From Albula goreensis (taxonomy: Eukaryota > Chordata > Actinopteri > Albuliformes > Albulidae), in the NCBI GenBank assembly GCA_022829145.1, contig CM040747.1, positions 36,410,052 through 36,474,051 of the forward strand: a stretch of 64,000 nt of DNA, in the 5' to 3' direction. The position numbers and the translations under genes were made by a program. Of the stretch, positions 1-10,250 are shown in pieces. The notes below the pieces were generated by a model. It worked only from the letters and a program-made list of their open reading frames with translations. It was not told the DNA's origin and searched no databases. The first letter of the stretch is position 1. Every line of letters starts with the position of its first letter.

Positions 1-365
1 GATGGAATGGCTCACTGCTCGGTGCTGTTTCAGAGCATTTGAAACGACCAAGTGCAGAGAATGAGCCATGCACCTGATGTGCACAAAGCCGCAATCAGCG
101 ATGGCCTTCACCATGTTTGAGGAATTGTTACAAACAACTGACCATTGACCTCATTTTGCTGTGCTGCGATGAGGTTCTGGAGCTGATCTAATATATTCAC
201 TGCAGTGTGATCCACACTGATCATGGCCATGTTGAGGCGGGCAGTGACGCTATCTGTGTGTCATTGCCCCAGATCCAGTGATCTCACATCCTACCCAATG
301 CCCTGTGAGTGACATGTAGGCATTAGTGGAAAACTTGCTCGTCCAAATGTCAGTGGTACAGTGTT
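1..365 (-). mobile_element. hAT transposase fragment (catalytic core part)
   Basis: Minus-strand translation gives blocks typical of ZBED-type hAT transposases: TDIWTSKFSTNAYMSLTGHWV-like residues near 250-345, followed by a frameshifted stretch with the WSVVCNNSSNMV and GFVHIRCMAHSLHLVVSNAL blocks near 20-150. Frames change and a stop (TAG) follows the first block, so it is dead. The element runs off the left window edge. Its BED-finger end lies at 910-1118, on the far side of a minisatellite. Family assignment is by motif recognition only. Confidence 0.8.
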
Positions 366-399
366 TTTGAATTGAACGCAGCCATTATGGGTGACAGAG

Positions 400-909
400 A
401 GGAGGCTGGTTGCAGCTGTGTATTAGCTCTTACTGGGGGAACTGAACGGAGGCTGGTTGTGGCTGTGTATTAGCCCTTGCTGGGGGAACTGAACGGAGGC
501 TGGTTGTGGCTGTGTATTTGCCCTTGCTGGGGGAACTGAACGGAGGCTGGTTGTGGCTGTGTGTTAGCCCTTGCTGGGTGAACTGAACGGAGGCTGGTTG
601 TGGCTGTGTATTAGCCCTTGCTGGGGGAACTGAATGGAGGCTGGTTGTGGCTGTGTATTAGCCCTTGCTGGGGGAGCTGAACGGAGGCTGGTTGTGGCTG
701 TGTATTAGCCCTTGCTGGGGAACTGAACGGAGGCTGGTTGTGGCTGTGTATTAGCCCTTGCTGGGGTAACTGAATGGAGGCTGGTTGTGGCTGTGTATTA
801 GCCCTTGCTGGGGGAACTGAACGGAGGCTGGTTGTGGCTGTGTATTAGCCCTTGCTGGGGGAGCTGAACGGAGGCTGGTTATGGCTGTGTATTAGCCCTT
901 GCTGGGGGA
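400..909. repeat. 47-bp minisatellite inside the hAT remnant
   Basis: About 11 tandem copies of a 47-bp unit with the core GGAGGCTGGTTGTGGCTGTG followed by TATTAGCCCTTGCTGGGGGA. Copies differ by a few substitutions and small indels. Because 47 is not a multiple of three, the array scrambles the reading frame between the BED-finger part and the catalytic part of the flanking hAT copy. Confidence 0.9.
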
Positions 910-1118
910 GCCTGGGCAGACACGGTCACAAAAGAATGTTTGAAATGTTTATGGTCTTGCATTACAGATGTTGATAGGTGTTTCACATCCCTGCCTCTGC
1001 TTATTGTGACCTTGCACAATTTGAATTTGACTTTAGATGGACTGATTGGAAAGTGCTCCCAGATAGCACTGGTTGTTTTGCGATTTTTTTGTGCTGCAGA
1101 GTCCATTACTAGCTTCAC
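910..1118 (-). mobile_element. hAT BED zinc-finger fragment
   Basis: The minus frame encodes about 65 residues with SAIWEHF, KLCKVTISRGRDVKHLSTSV and an H-x4-H ending, the pattern of the BED finger at the N terminus of ZBED/hAT transposases. The first zinc-binding cysteine is replaced by phenylalanine (KVKFKLC), so the finger is probably not functional. Orientation and order match the catalytic fragment at 1-365, so both are likely one element expanded internally by the 47-bp array. No terminal inverted repeat was found at the right end. Confidence 0.75.
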
Positions 1119-1380
1119 AAATCACTTGTTGCTGTCACTTGAACTTGTTGCTGTCTGTTTAAACAGCCATGAAATACTTGGTAGGGTGTGAATGGATGCT
1201 AAGTCAACTTTCCATGAAACCTTTGGCTGATACATACGGCATGTTACATCTTAAACGGATGAATATTGACTGAAATACAAGGTAAAACGATTTTTTTTTT
1301 TCAATATTTCGACAGGCTTTTTTCTCGCTAGCTCCCACACATTACGTCTCCTCCTCCTCTATGCGAGAGTTTCCCTTACA

Positions 1381-1690
1381 TTGAAGTGTTTCATATCAGT
1401 ACATAATCACTCAGAGTAGAGTCAATCATTTTCTTGAGCTCAGAGGTGAATTGTGTGTTGTATTGTAGCTGAATTTGATATGATATTCATATTGACTCTG
1501 GTCTGAGAGGTTGTGATGTGAAATGGCTGCACTTTATAACACACATGGTTTGTGCACTGTTTATTTTCAAATGTCAGCACTTCTGCTTTGGTCCCAGAAC
1601 AGCAGGGCCAAAATGACAGCAGCTCTCTGAGGAACAGATTATTCTGGAGTATGTTACATTTGTAAATATAATAGATTTTGCTTATCTATC
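1381..1690. repeat. Duplicated light-chain cassette flank, copy 1
   Basis: This stretch matches 7541-7820 closely, including the shared CATATCAGTACATAATCACT and TGGCTGCACTTTATAACACA. Together with the matching pair 1990-2032/2492-2650 and 7855-8050 it shows a segmental tandem duplication around the immunoglobulin V segments. No coding function seen. Confidence 0.85.
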
Positions 1691-1698
1691 GCTGATAT

Positions 1699-1880
1699 TT
1701 CATGATAGTCATTTTGCTGATGCTTTTTTCCAAAGCAACTTGCAGTTAAATCGGATGACCAGCAGCCAGTCCCCCTGGGAGCAATGTGGGGTTAGGGGCC
1801 TGACAGTGATGGTGGTTAAAGTGCTGGACCTCAGGGGTCTTGATCATTTATCTTAGCCACTATGCTACAGGCTACCCCTG
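1699..1880 (-). mobile_element. tRNA-derived SINE, degraded
   Basis: On the minus strand it starts with a tRNA-like head (GGGGTAGCCTGTAGCATAGT, A-box-like) and ends with a tail like the fish SINE end (TTGCTTTGGAAAAAAGCATC). The middle keeps the CCTAACCCCACATTGCTCC block. The B-box region is damaged. Related tails lie at 16460-16525 and 20925-21095. Confidence 0.7.
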
Positions 1881-1892
1881 TAAGCTGATGCT

Positions 1893-1965
1893 TGGAGGAT
1901 GCAGGCATCGATCCCACTACCTCTCGCATGCTAAGCGAGCGCTCTACCATTTGAGCTAATCCCCC
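1893..1965 (-). tRNA. tRNA-Ala (anticodon AGC), gene or recent pseudogene
   Basis: The minus strand reads as a 73-nt alanine tRNA. The acceptor stem GGGGGAT/ATCCTCC pairs fully with one G-U. The A box TAGCTCAAATGG, the AGC anticodon in the loop TTAGCAT, and the B box GGATCGATGCC are intact. The T stem pairs with two wobbles. The discriminator is A. No run of four T follows within about 30 nt on the minus strand, so normal Pol III termination is not obvious. It lies about 15 nt from the head of a degraded SINE in the same orientation, so it may be a retroposed or isolated copy. Confidence 0.75.
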
Positions 1966-2032
1966 GATTGATGTTTCCATAAATGTACCAGTGAGAATTA
2001 AAATATGTTTCGGTATTTTCTTAGGGCTTGAT

Positions 2033-2491
2033 TGTCAGTACGCCGGCCTCTTAGCTGAGGTTTGTGTTTGTTTTTCCCTGTCCGTGTCTGCCACATGCGT
2101 TCGTTTTCAGTTTCCCTGTGTGTCAGCCCCGCTCAACCACAGCCCCTGCCCCTGCTCTCATCACCTGACAAGATTCACCTGCCTGCCTGCTCACCTGTTC
2201 CCATTTCTCCTCATTATTCTGTCTACTTACACCCTGCCTCTTCCTGTGTTCTTTGCCAGTTTGTGCCAGTGCTTTCCCTGTCTTGTTCCTGCCTGTTTTT
2301 AATTCTCTGCCTGTTTGTTGACTTAACCTTGTTGCCTACTGTTTTTGATTGTTTGCCTCTGACTTCTGGCTTTGACCCTGCCTGCTCGTCAACTATGATT
2401 CTGGTTTTGTGGTTTGTACTTAAGAAATAATCACCCTTTTTGAACCTGTCCTGGTTTCATCTGCACTTGAGTCCTAGCCTGATTTGTGACA
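2033..2491 (+). mobile_element. Solo LTR (459 bp), Gypsy-like
   Basis: It begins TGTCAGTACGCC and ends TTTGTGACA, the TG...CA form of an LTR. It is flanked by near-identical 5-bp sequences, TTGAT on the left and CTGAT on the right. The paralogous flank near 7885-7900 reads CCTGATATT with no insert, so it is a natural empty site. The C/T-rich interior resembles teleost Gypsy LTRs. ORF-like stretches inside are not genes. Confidence 0.8.
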
Positions 2492-3063
2492 CTGATATTG
2501 AAAAAAGAAACATATACATACAAAATAACCTGATATTGCCCAGTGAGTAAGGTATTATATCAATAAGCAAAGATGTGAGTCTAATATAAAATAAACTCAG
2601 TGCTATATAACCAGGGAAGACACAATCCCCATGACACAAGGCAGAAGTGATAAGAGGATTATAAAGTTAGCACACTAATGATAAAGTTATATTTTATTAC
2701 ATTTTCTCATTCATAGGGCAGCTCTATAGGGCACTTCATCATGTTTTCTCATGCATAGGGGCACCCAGAGGGCACTTCTGTGGCATTTTTTAAGCAAAAG
2801 GGCACCAGAGAGTGCAACTGCCCCCTGTGTTGAATTGGAAATAACTATCATTCCCTCTCAAGGCTCAGATACCCTGACTAAAATTCAGTCTAAGTGTATT
2901 TGTGTTTTAGATGTGAATTAGATGTATGAGAGTTTACTGAACCTCAGAAGCTCAGTGTGCTGGAGCAGAACCCCTCAGTGTCCCGGGTCAGTGCCTCGCC
3001 CCTCAGCACCTGCAGTAGGTCCCAGCTGCAGCAGTGCAGTCTCTGTGCAGTCTGTCTGAGGGA

Positions 3064-3091
3064 GGTTTTTGTACGGCTCTCTATCACTGTG
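3064..3091 (-). promoter_or_regulatory. V1 12-RSS
   Basis: Reading the minus strand, heptamer CACAGTG (3085-3091) directly follows the V exon. A 12-bp spacer then leads to nonamer ACAAAAACC (3064-3072). This is a 12-RSS as expected for kappa-type V segments, and heptamer and nonamer are consensus. The roughly 130 bp beyond it (2936-3063) is conserved in all three V cassettes. Confidence 0.95.
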
Positions 3092-3644
3092 TGAACACCA
3101 AGCTACTGCTGATCCAGTGTTCACTCTGACAGTAGTAATCTCCTGCATCTTCAGCCTGGACTCCACTGATGGTCAGAGTGAAGTCAGTCCCAGATCCACT
3201 GCCACTGAATCGATCAGGAATCCCTGAGTTACGGGATGTTGCCCAATAGATCAGGAGTTTAGGAGCTTCTCCAGGTTTCTGCTGGTACCAGGCTAGGAGT
3301 TGATGACCACTCCAGACATGAACTGCAGGGCTGGTTCTACAGCTCAGGATGACAGTGTCTCCTATGAGAGCAGATTTACCAGCAGGAGTCTGAGTCACAG
3401 TCACCTGTCCTGTAGACTCTAAGGAAAAAAAAAAAAAAAACAGTACACATTCATAGCCATACTTGAATAAGTGTATTTTTATGCATGTAATTAAAATACT
3501 AAAATAGTCAATTTTGAACAAATAAATGGTATATTCACATCATACATATTTGATTGTTTCATAAATCTCACCCTGAATGCAGAAAGCGAGTGCCCAGATG
3601 AAGATGGTGATAAAAGTCATTGTTGCTGTGGGTTCTGTTGCCAT
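3092..3644 (-). CDS. Immunoglobulin light chain V segment V1 (kappa-like), intact
   Basis: This is a germline V segment for an antibody light chain, to be joined to J and C by RAG recombination in B cells. Exon 1 (3572-3644) encodes a leader starting [17 protein letters not shown]; a second Met at 3618-3620 is the usual leader start. Its donor is G|GTGAG. Exon 2 (3092-3418) follows a TTAG acceptor preceded by a long T tract and begins [12 protein letters not shown]. The conserved first Cys (LSCRTS), core Trp ([14 protein letters not shown]), SGSGSGTDF strand and AEDAGDYYC second Cys are present. Germline CDR3 is [11 protein letters not shown]. No stop or frameshift occurs up to the RSS. The reading running past 3092 into the heptamer is not used. 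The two J/C exons needed for a full chain are not seen in the window. Confidence 0.93.
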
Positions 3645-3684
3645 GAAAGACAGCTCTCAGTCATCAAGTGTTAAACTCACAGGA

Positions 3685-3748
3685 CTATAAACACTCCCTG
3701 AGCACTGAAGAATGTGCTGCCAATGCAAAGTGTCTTCTCTATGCAAAT
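3685..3748 (-). promoter_or_regulatory. V1 promoter: octamer and TATA-like box
   Basis: On the minus strand the octamer ATTTGCAT (3741-3748) lies 97 bp upstream of the first ATG, in the orientation typical for light-chain V promoters. A TTTATAG box (3685-3691) lies about 41 bp upstream of the ATG. Both are at identical spacing in V2, and the octamer also in V3. B-cell octamer factors (Oct-1/Oct-2 with OCA-B) are the expected binders. Confidence 0.85.
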
Positions 3749-4489
3749 GGTCTTCCAGGGTACAGCAGGCACTTGTAGCCCAGCAGTGCTGTGGACTGGA
3801 GACTGTTGGCTGTGACAGAGAGAGAGTTCAACAGCAGCACCAGGACAGCAAAGAACAGATTTTTGGGATTTCACTGTCATGACCAGGGTATATATTGCAC
3901 ATAAAAATGTACTTTAACTTATGCAATTATGTTCTATGATAATTTGCATATGCCAATTCTGAATATTAATTAGTAAGACAGCAGAACAACATCCAATAGG
4001 GGACGTTTTAATCATATGTGTCTCAATCTTTAGAATCTTCTTCTTCATACTTTCACTCTCTTTTTCTATCTTGGCTTTTAATCATGTTACCTAAAACCCT
4101 CTGGCTAACATCTGCTAGTATCAGTTTGATATGTGATTAACTCTCCTCTTTGTGAGAAACACAGGTCACTGCACTCCACATTTAAACATTTAACCAACAA
4201 CATGTGAACTGTGATGAAGATGGACATACAGAACCCAGTGCTCACCAAAGATTATCAGAAGCACCTGGTTTTATTACTGACACAGTAGCTTTGAAAGGGA
4301 TGGGAGCAGAGCAGCTCTGTGTCCTGAGTAAAAGGACTGGATCAGGGGAAAGTCTTGATGAGCTGAGTTAAGCTGCACTGATATAAACCATTAGCAGGGA
4401 GTGAGAGGCACCATTACCTGAGTGTGGAATAAGTGAAGAGTCTTAAGACATCTCATTGCAAAAATAAGTCCACACTCTGTTTAGGGCTG

Positions 4490-5330
4490 TAAGGCTGTTT
4501 AATGATCATGCAGTATGACTGCAGTGTAGCTGGGTTTATTCTGCTGGGGGTGTGCTCTGGGAGGTACAGGGCTGCAGTGTAGCTGAGTTTATTCTGCTGG
4601 GGGTGTGCTCTGGGAGGTACAGGGCTGGAGTGTAGCTGGGTTTATTCTGCTGGGGGTGTGCTCTGGGAGGTACAGGGCTGGAGCTCTGCAGGTGGATGGG
4701 TGCTTGAGGAGCCCTGGGGGGCTGGGCAGTGCTGTGAGGCTGGTGTGGACTTTAAGGACGGTGACCCGTGGCACAGGGGGCTGCACCCTGACTCGGGCTC
4801 GATTGATGGTGCGGGGGGGCTGAGTGGGTTACAGCCCAATGCTACGTCTTTTAGACTTTTGGCAAAGAGCTTCACACCCTCATGGTGTAAATGCTGCCCA
4901 TCGTAGAGGTGCCATGGGCTGATGGTGGGGTGGTGAGCCAGGTGCAGCACGTCCTCTGGCCATCTCCACATTGATGTCTCTGATCACAGTGGTACATGAA
5001 GTACATATGAGCTCCTGAAGCTGCTCTCATAGGTGCTGTATCTCCTTGATGAAGGATCTCTCCCTGTGTTGCATGTGCTCTTTTACAGCAGCCAGCTGGG
5101 CTCTCAGGGCCTGGTTGTCCTGCTCAGAGTGGCAGCCTCCTCTCTTAGCTCAGCGATAGCTCGGCCAGATGAAAGGTATGATTCTTTAGTTCTATGGGTC
5201 CTGTAAATTACACTATATTGGATTGCACATTTCTCTGTAGAACACACATCAGTCCAATGGAGGGGCCGATAGTGTCTCACTTTCACACTGTATTCAACAC
5301 AAGGGACTGAGGTGGCATCCAAGTGACCAT
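4490..5330 (-). mobile_element. LINE ORF1 fragment with SGNH-esterase end
   Basis: The minus frame near 4830-4930 encodes LYDGQHLHHEGVKLFAKSLK. This is the D-x-x-H block V of an SGNH/GDSL hydrolase, as found in ORF1 of some CR1-like LINEs. An upstream coiled-coil-like part (AELREEAA) lies near 5150, interrupted by frameshifts. A 53-bp minisatellite occupies 4518-4690. The same element structure recurs at 9100-10250 and, in plus orientation, at 33.4-37.4 kb. Confidence 0.65.
4518..4690. repeat. 53-bp minisatellite, 3+ copies
   Basis: Tandem unit with core GCTGGGTTTATTCTGCTGGG and GTGTGCTCTGGGAGGTACAG. The same unit is present about six times at 9190-9515, so the array was duplicated with the V cassette and then changed copy number. 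Confidence 0.9.
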
Positions 5331-5349
5331 AGTATTGTTGAGGATAATA

Positions 5350-5840
5350 CAGTAACAGCTGTAAGGGTGAGGAAGAGTCAGCTCAGGTGTGAAGCTGTTG
5401 ATGGAAACAGCACCGCTGTCCTATCCAGTTCAACACGACAGATCCTGACTAGTTCAGTCTCTCCGACAGATTTAAGCTATGTTTCTAAATTATTCCTTAA
5501 TTCATGTCCATACTTTCTGTCATTGAAATGTGAAAGAAGTTTACTCTTATGGAAACCGGCCGAAAAACTCACATTTGATATTATGGTATTAATTGTGATT
5601 GAGAGTAATTGGGTTAAGTTCATGTTCAAGCTTTTATTGAGAGTGAATGCAGAAAACTGCTTCATGCATGTAATCCAGTTGCTAATTTTCTGTACTGTGT
5701 TTGACTGGATAAATTCACTTCTTTTTAAAAAAAAATTTCCATAAAACCATAATAATTCATCTACTGGGATTTGATACTTTGGGATGTACAGACATGAAAA
5801 TGCTCAAATATTGTATTACTTGTGAGAGCATTTCTAAGTT
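5350..5840. other. No gene recognised
   Basis: AT-rich spacer between the LINE fragment and the V2 cassette. Short open frames show no known domain and no conserved splice signals. Confidence 0.5.
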
Positions 5841-5971
5841 ATAACTGAACCACTGAAGCTCAGTGTGCTGGAGCAGAACCCCTCAGTGTCCCGGGTCAGT
5901 GCCTCCCCCCTCAGCACCTGCAGTAGGTCCCAGCTGCAGCAGTGCAGTCTCTGTGCAGTCTGACTGAGGGA

Positions 5972-5999
5972 GGTTTTTGTACGGCTCTCTATCACTGTG
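5972..5999 (-). promoter_or_regulatory. V2 12-RSS
   Basis: Minus strand: heptamer CACAGTG (5993-5999), 12-bp spacer identical to V1, and nonamer ACAAAAACC (5972-5980). Confidence 0.95.
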
Positions 6000-6556
6000 T
6001 GAACACAGGGCCACTGTGGCGACTCTGACAGTAGTAATCTCCTGCATCTTCAGCCTGGACTCCACTGATGGTCAGAGTGAAGTCAGTTCCAGATCCACTG
6101 CCACTGAATCGACCAGGAATCCCTGAGATACGCTGATTTGCATACTTGATCAGGAGTTTAGGAGCTTCTCCAGATTTCTGCTGGTACCAGAATGTGTAAT
6201 GATCCCCATCACTGTCTTTATAAACTGCTGGGCTGGTTCTACAGCTCAGGGTGACAGTGTCTCCTATGAGAGCAGATTTACCAGCAGGAGTCTGAGTCAC
6301 AGTCACCTGTCCTGTGCATTCTGAAGAGAAGGAGTAGAAAAAAATCAACCACACTACTTTAATATCTACTCAAATATCACACCATTGCCCATAAATAAAT
6401 ATCTTACAAACATTTACCAATATTATTATAATTCAATTAAAAACAGTTGAATAAAATGTTCTTGAGTATTTCAAAAATCTCACCCTGAATGCAGAAAGCG
6501 AGTGCCCAGATGGAGATGGTGATAAAAGTCATTGTTGCTGTGGGTTCTGTTGCCAT
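6000..6556 (-). CDS. Immunoglobulin light chain V segment V2 (kappa-like), intact
   Basis: This is a germline light-chain V segment in the same orientation as V1 and about 2.9 kb from it. The leader exon (6484-6556) encodes [17 protein letters not shown] with donor G|GTGAG. The V exon (6000-6320) follows a TTCTCTTCAG acceptor and begins [12 protein letters not shown]. Cys in LSCRTS, Trp in [14 protein letters not shown] and the YYC Cys are intact, with no stop. CDR1 is distinct ([12 protein letters not shown]) and CDR2 is KYANQRI. Germline CDR3 is short (QSRHSGPV), two codons shorter than V1 and V3. CDR-focused differences against near-identical frameworks suggest diversification after duplication. 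Confidence 0.93.
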
Positions 6557-6596
6557 GAAGGACAGCTCTTAGTCATCAAGTGTTAAACTCACAGGA

Positions 6597-6660
6597 CTAT
6601 AAACACTCCCAGAGCACTGAAGCATGTGCTGCCAATGCAAAGTGTCTTCTCTATGCAAAT
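6597..6660 (-). promoter_or_regulatory. V2 promoter: octamer and TATA-like box
   Basis: Octamer ATTTGCAT on the minus strand at 6653-6660, 97 bp from the first ATG, with a TTTATAG box at about 6597-6603. Same layout as V1. Confidence 0.85.
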
Positions 6661-6779
6661 GGTCTTCCTGGGTACAGCAGGCACTTGTAGCCCAGCAGTG
6701 CTGTGGACTGGAGACTGTGGGCTGTGACAGAGAGAGAGTTCAACGGCAGCACCAGGACAGCAGCAGGTTTGACATAGAG

Positions 6780-7190
6780 TCACAGTTCACTTCACACATT
6801 AACATTTACAGAAATTAAAATCATGACATTGCAGGGTGGTTTAGAAGACCCTGCTGCTTAAAAGGGAGAGCACTATGACTGCATCTGCACTGGCTGTATA
6901 AGTGAGGTGCAGATTCACTTCTGAGCTCATTTTTGGGGCTCATTGTTGGCTTTTCATCAGAATCCTGTTAAGCATCTGTCTGTCTCCATGGATGAGATCC
7001 AACTTTTCAATCTCTTTTCCTCTTTCAAGTTGCAGTTGGTCCTTGATTATAATACACTGTCCTGATTTTGGCACTGTTCATTTTGACACATAAAATCATT
7101 TTGTGTGCTTGTCATTTTAGTGATTAAAGCATCTGCAATTCTGTCATCAAGTAGTTGACCTCTTTCAAAATCTGATTGATGTCACATGTG
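6780..7190. other. No gene recognised
   Basis: Spacer upstream of the V2 promoter. No splice-bounded coding exon or recognisable repeat family was identified. Confidence 0.4.
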
Positions 7191-7490
7191 AGGATGGTGA
7201 GCGGTCAACAAGAGGACAACACAGAAAAATAGGGTGAACGGTGACAAATTTATTAAAGTGAGAACTTAAAAAGTAAACAAACTAAAGTAATAATGAATAA
7301 ACTGTGAATATTTACACATAAACAACAGATGAGGCAATCAGTCCCCAAATGGCTCTTCCTTTGGCTGTATCGGGGTCCGACCTCACCCAAAGCCTTCTCC
7401 CCTCTGACAGGGCAGGAGGGGGTTAAATAAAGTTACCCCGAGCCTTCTCTGCACCTCCTGCACAACAGCCAGGGATGCTGAGACACAAGA
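7190..7490 (-). mobile_element. LTR-like sequence, borders unsure
   Basis: The minus strand contains a TATTTAA box near 7425, an AATAAA polyadenylation-like signal near 7253, and a GTGACA end near 7183-7188, arranged as in a retrotransposon LTR. No clean target-site duplication was found. It is absent from the paralogous flank near 1370, which supports insertion into this copy only. Confidence 0.35.
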
Positions 7491-7540
7491 TTCCTGTTTC
7501 ACTGATTATAATATTCCACAGAATCAATATGACTTTACAT

Positions 7541-8050
7541 TGAAATATGTTTCATATCAGTACATAATCACTCAGAGTAGAGTCAATCATTTTCTTGAGC
7601 TCAGAGGTGAATTGTGTGTTGTATTGCAGTTGTATTTGATATGATGTTCATATTGACTCTGGTCTGAGAGGTTGTGATTGAGATGGCTGCACTTTATAAC
7701 ACACATGGTTTGTTCACTCTCCACTGTTTATTTTCTGGTCCCAGAACAGCAGGGCCAAAAGACAGCAGCTCTCTGAGGAACAGATTATTCTGTAGTTTAT
7801 TTACATTTGTAAATATGAATAGAATTTGCTTATCTATCCTTTATGGTTTAAATTCATGAGAATTAAAATATGTTTATATTTTCTTTGGGCCTGATATTAA
7901 AAAAAAATAAAAAAATCACAAACAAACAAACTGATTTTGGGTTATGATAGGGCCCCAGTGAGTAAGGTATTGTATCAATAAACAAAGCAGTGAATGTAAT
8001 ACAGAATAAACTCAGTGCTGTGTAACTTGAGGAGACACAATCCCCATGGC
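7541..8050. repeat. Duplicated light-chain cassette flank, copy 2
   Basis: Matches 1381-1690 and then 1990-2032 plus 2492-2650. It lacks the 459-bp solo LTR present in copy 1, so it preserves the pre-insertion site (CCTGATATT near 7890). Confidence 0.85.
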
Positions 8051-8990
8051 ATATGGGAGCAGATGGGGGCGCTGTGGTTTAGTCCTGCTCTGTTATTTAG
8101 GTAGGGCGTATTGATGAACATGTTAATAGAGTCAGTTAATTCATCTGAACTCATTGCATTGATGAAATCATCTGCACTGTTTTCAGCCCCTCTGTATGAT
8201 TTATGTAGGTTATACAGCTTACTGGGCTCTGTATGAGAGTCTCTGGTTTGTTCAGATCTTTCCAGAAACACATTGATTTGATTACGGTCTGATAGGGGAG
8301 TTTGACACTGTCAGTGAATGCATTGATGGAGGAGGGGTCCATGTCAGATGCAGCATATTCCACAACACAAGCCCCGAGAGCCGAGCAATATGTGAGCCGA
8401 CCTAAAGAGTCCCCTCTGATCCTGCCATTAATGATATACGTGCTTAAGGCTTGACAGGGATGCACTAACTCCTTACCGTTCTTATTCACTGTGCTGTCGG
8501 GGTTCTTTCTTTTGCTGTTTGTTGGTTGGTACAGAGGGGCATTCCCAAACACATGGCTGTTTCCCTGTGGGTCAGTAAAATCAGGTTCTGTCCCAGTTCT
8601 TGCACTGAAGTCTCCATACAGCAGTACATTACTGTGGGCCTGGAAATGGCAGGTCTGTGTGTGCAGGGTATTAAAGATTCTTCATTATAATAAGGAGACT
8701 TGTGTGGGGCAGAGTAAACTGCACACAGGTATGCATCATTTTCCCAATTTGCAATGTTTATTTTATTTATTTTTAGCCAAATATGAGTTGATTCTTTTTT
8801 CTCAGCTGTGATGTGTTTGGTAAGTTCCCCTTTGTACCAATACCCCCTGAGTCTCTGCCATACCGCACCTCCCTTCTTTTAATTGAGGGCACAATTATTT
8901 CACCATCGCCTGGAGGACCAAGTTTCAACAAGGATTAAAGTATCAACATCTGAGACACATTTGAGGAATTCAGGGTCTGAATAAAAGGAT
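8050..8990 (-). mobile_element. LINE ORF2 endonuclease (APE) fragment
   Basis: The minus-strand reading includes DVDTLILVETWSSRR near 8900-8960, corresponding to the catalytic-Glu block of APE endonucleases. Nearer 8300-8500 it includes NKNGKELVHPCQALSTYIIN and GRIRGDSLGRLTYCSALG. Frameshifts and stops separate the blocks, and the terminal SDH block is changed. Orientation and position relative to the ORF1 remnant at 9520-10250 fit one LINE copy. Confidence 0.75.
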
Positions 8991-9189
8991 CACAAAATTT
9001 TTAAGTGAAACAAAAACACATATTTGAAATCAATTTTTCATGGTAGGAATTATTTCAATGTTAAGTTACACATATTAAATATTTTACAATGTATTGACCA
9101 ACATGTAATTGAGCAGCCTGGCACACAGGACGGTGAGCAGGTGTTTGATCTCACCCAGCTCAGAAGCAGGGGCTGGTGGGGCAGGAGGT

Positions 9190-9515
9190 GAGGTACAGGG
9201 CTGGGTTTATTCTGATGGGGGTGTGCTCTGGGAGGTACAGGGCTGCAGTGTAGCTGGGTTTATTCTGATGGGGGTGTGCTCTGGGAGGTACAGGGCTGCA
9301 GTGTAGCTGGGTTTATTCTGCTGGGGGTGTGCTCTGGGAGGTACAGGGCTGCAGTGTAGCTGGGTTTATTCTGCTGGGGGTGTGCTCTGGGAGGTACAGG
9401 GCTGCAGTGTAGCTGGGTTTATTCTGATGGGGGTGTGCTCTGGGAGGTACAGGGCTGGAGTGTAGCTGGGTTTATTCTGCTGGGGGTGTGCTCTGGGAGG
9501 TACAGGGCTGGAGCT
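9190..9515. repeat. 53-bp minisatellite, about 6 copies
   Basis: Same unit as 4518-4690, with some copies carrying TTCTGATGGGG instead of TTCTGCTGGGG. It lies inside the LINE ORF1 remnant. Confidence 0.9.
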
Positions 9516-9519
9516 CTGC

Positions 9520-10250
9520 AGGCGGATGGGTGCTGGAGGGGCCCTGGGGGCTGGGCAGTGCTGTGAGGCTGGTGTGGACTTTAAGGACGGTGACCCGTGG
9601 CACAGGGGGACTTTAGTCAAAGAGCCATTACAAGGATTCTTCAGCTTCTGGGTGGTGTTTGTTGTTTTCAGTTGGGGGTTGTAACCCTCAGGGGGTGTGT
9701 TTGGGGAAGGGTGAGTCTGGGTGGGTGGGGGGGTGACCTGTGAGCCAGTGCTGGGGGGCTGTTGGACTCTGTTGATTGCGTTGTGTCAGGAGGAGTGGTT
9801 GTGTCTCTCTGGGCCAGTAGTTTGGCAGGGGGCCACAGAGTGTAGCTTGTGTCATTGGAAGGTGTGTTGTTTTGAGGGGAATGGTTTGTGTGTCAGTGTG
9901 TGTGCAGTGGCAGGGTGGAGATGATCACCCGGCATCATGAGCTCCTGGGAAGCTGCTCTCCATAGGTGCTGTATCTCCTGATGAAAGATTGGTCCCTGAG
10001 TGTTGCAGTGTGTCCTTTGGACAGCAGGGCCAGCTGTTACTGGCTAGCCTTTACTTTTTGGGCTGGGAATAGCTGTTTGGATTCAAAAAACAGAGTGGCA
10101 GCCTCCTCTCTTAGCTCAGCGATAGCTCGGCTGTTCTCCCTGCTAACACTACTGCTTCTGTTCTACTGTTATACATGTGTTAAGGTGCAGGGCCAGATGA
10201 AAGGTGTGATTCTTTAGTTCTATGGGTCCGGTTATTTAAAACTTATTGCA
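9520..10250 (-). mobile_element. LINE ORF1 remnant, second copy
   Basis: Paralogous to 4690-5200: shared GTGTGGACTTTAAGGACGGT and CTCTTAGCTCAGCGATAGCT. More damaged than the first copy, with insertions of unrelated G/T-rich sequence (9640-9930). The SGNH block V seen at 4.9 kb is lost. Confidence 0.6.

Noticed and set aside
1991-2430. Two overlapping plus-strand frames of 103 and 122 codons
   Set aside because: They lie within the solo LTR, are low-complexity Pro/Ser/Leu/Cys, and have no known domain.
4642-4971. 109-codon minus frame as an independent gene
   Set aside because: It is a LINE ORF1 piece (DGQHLHHEG block) fused with the 53-bp repeat.
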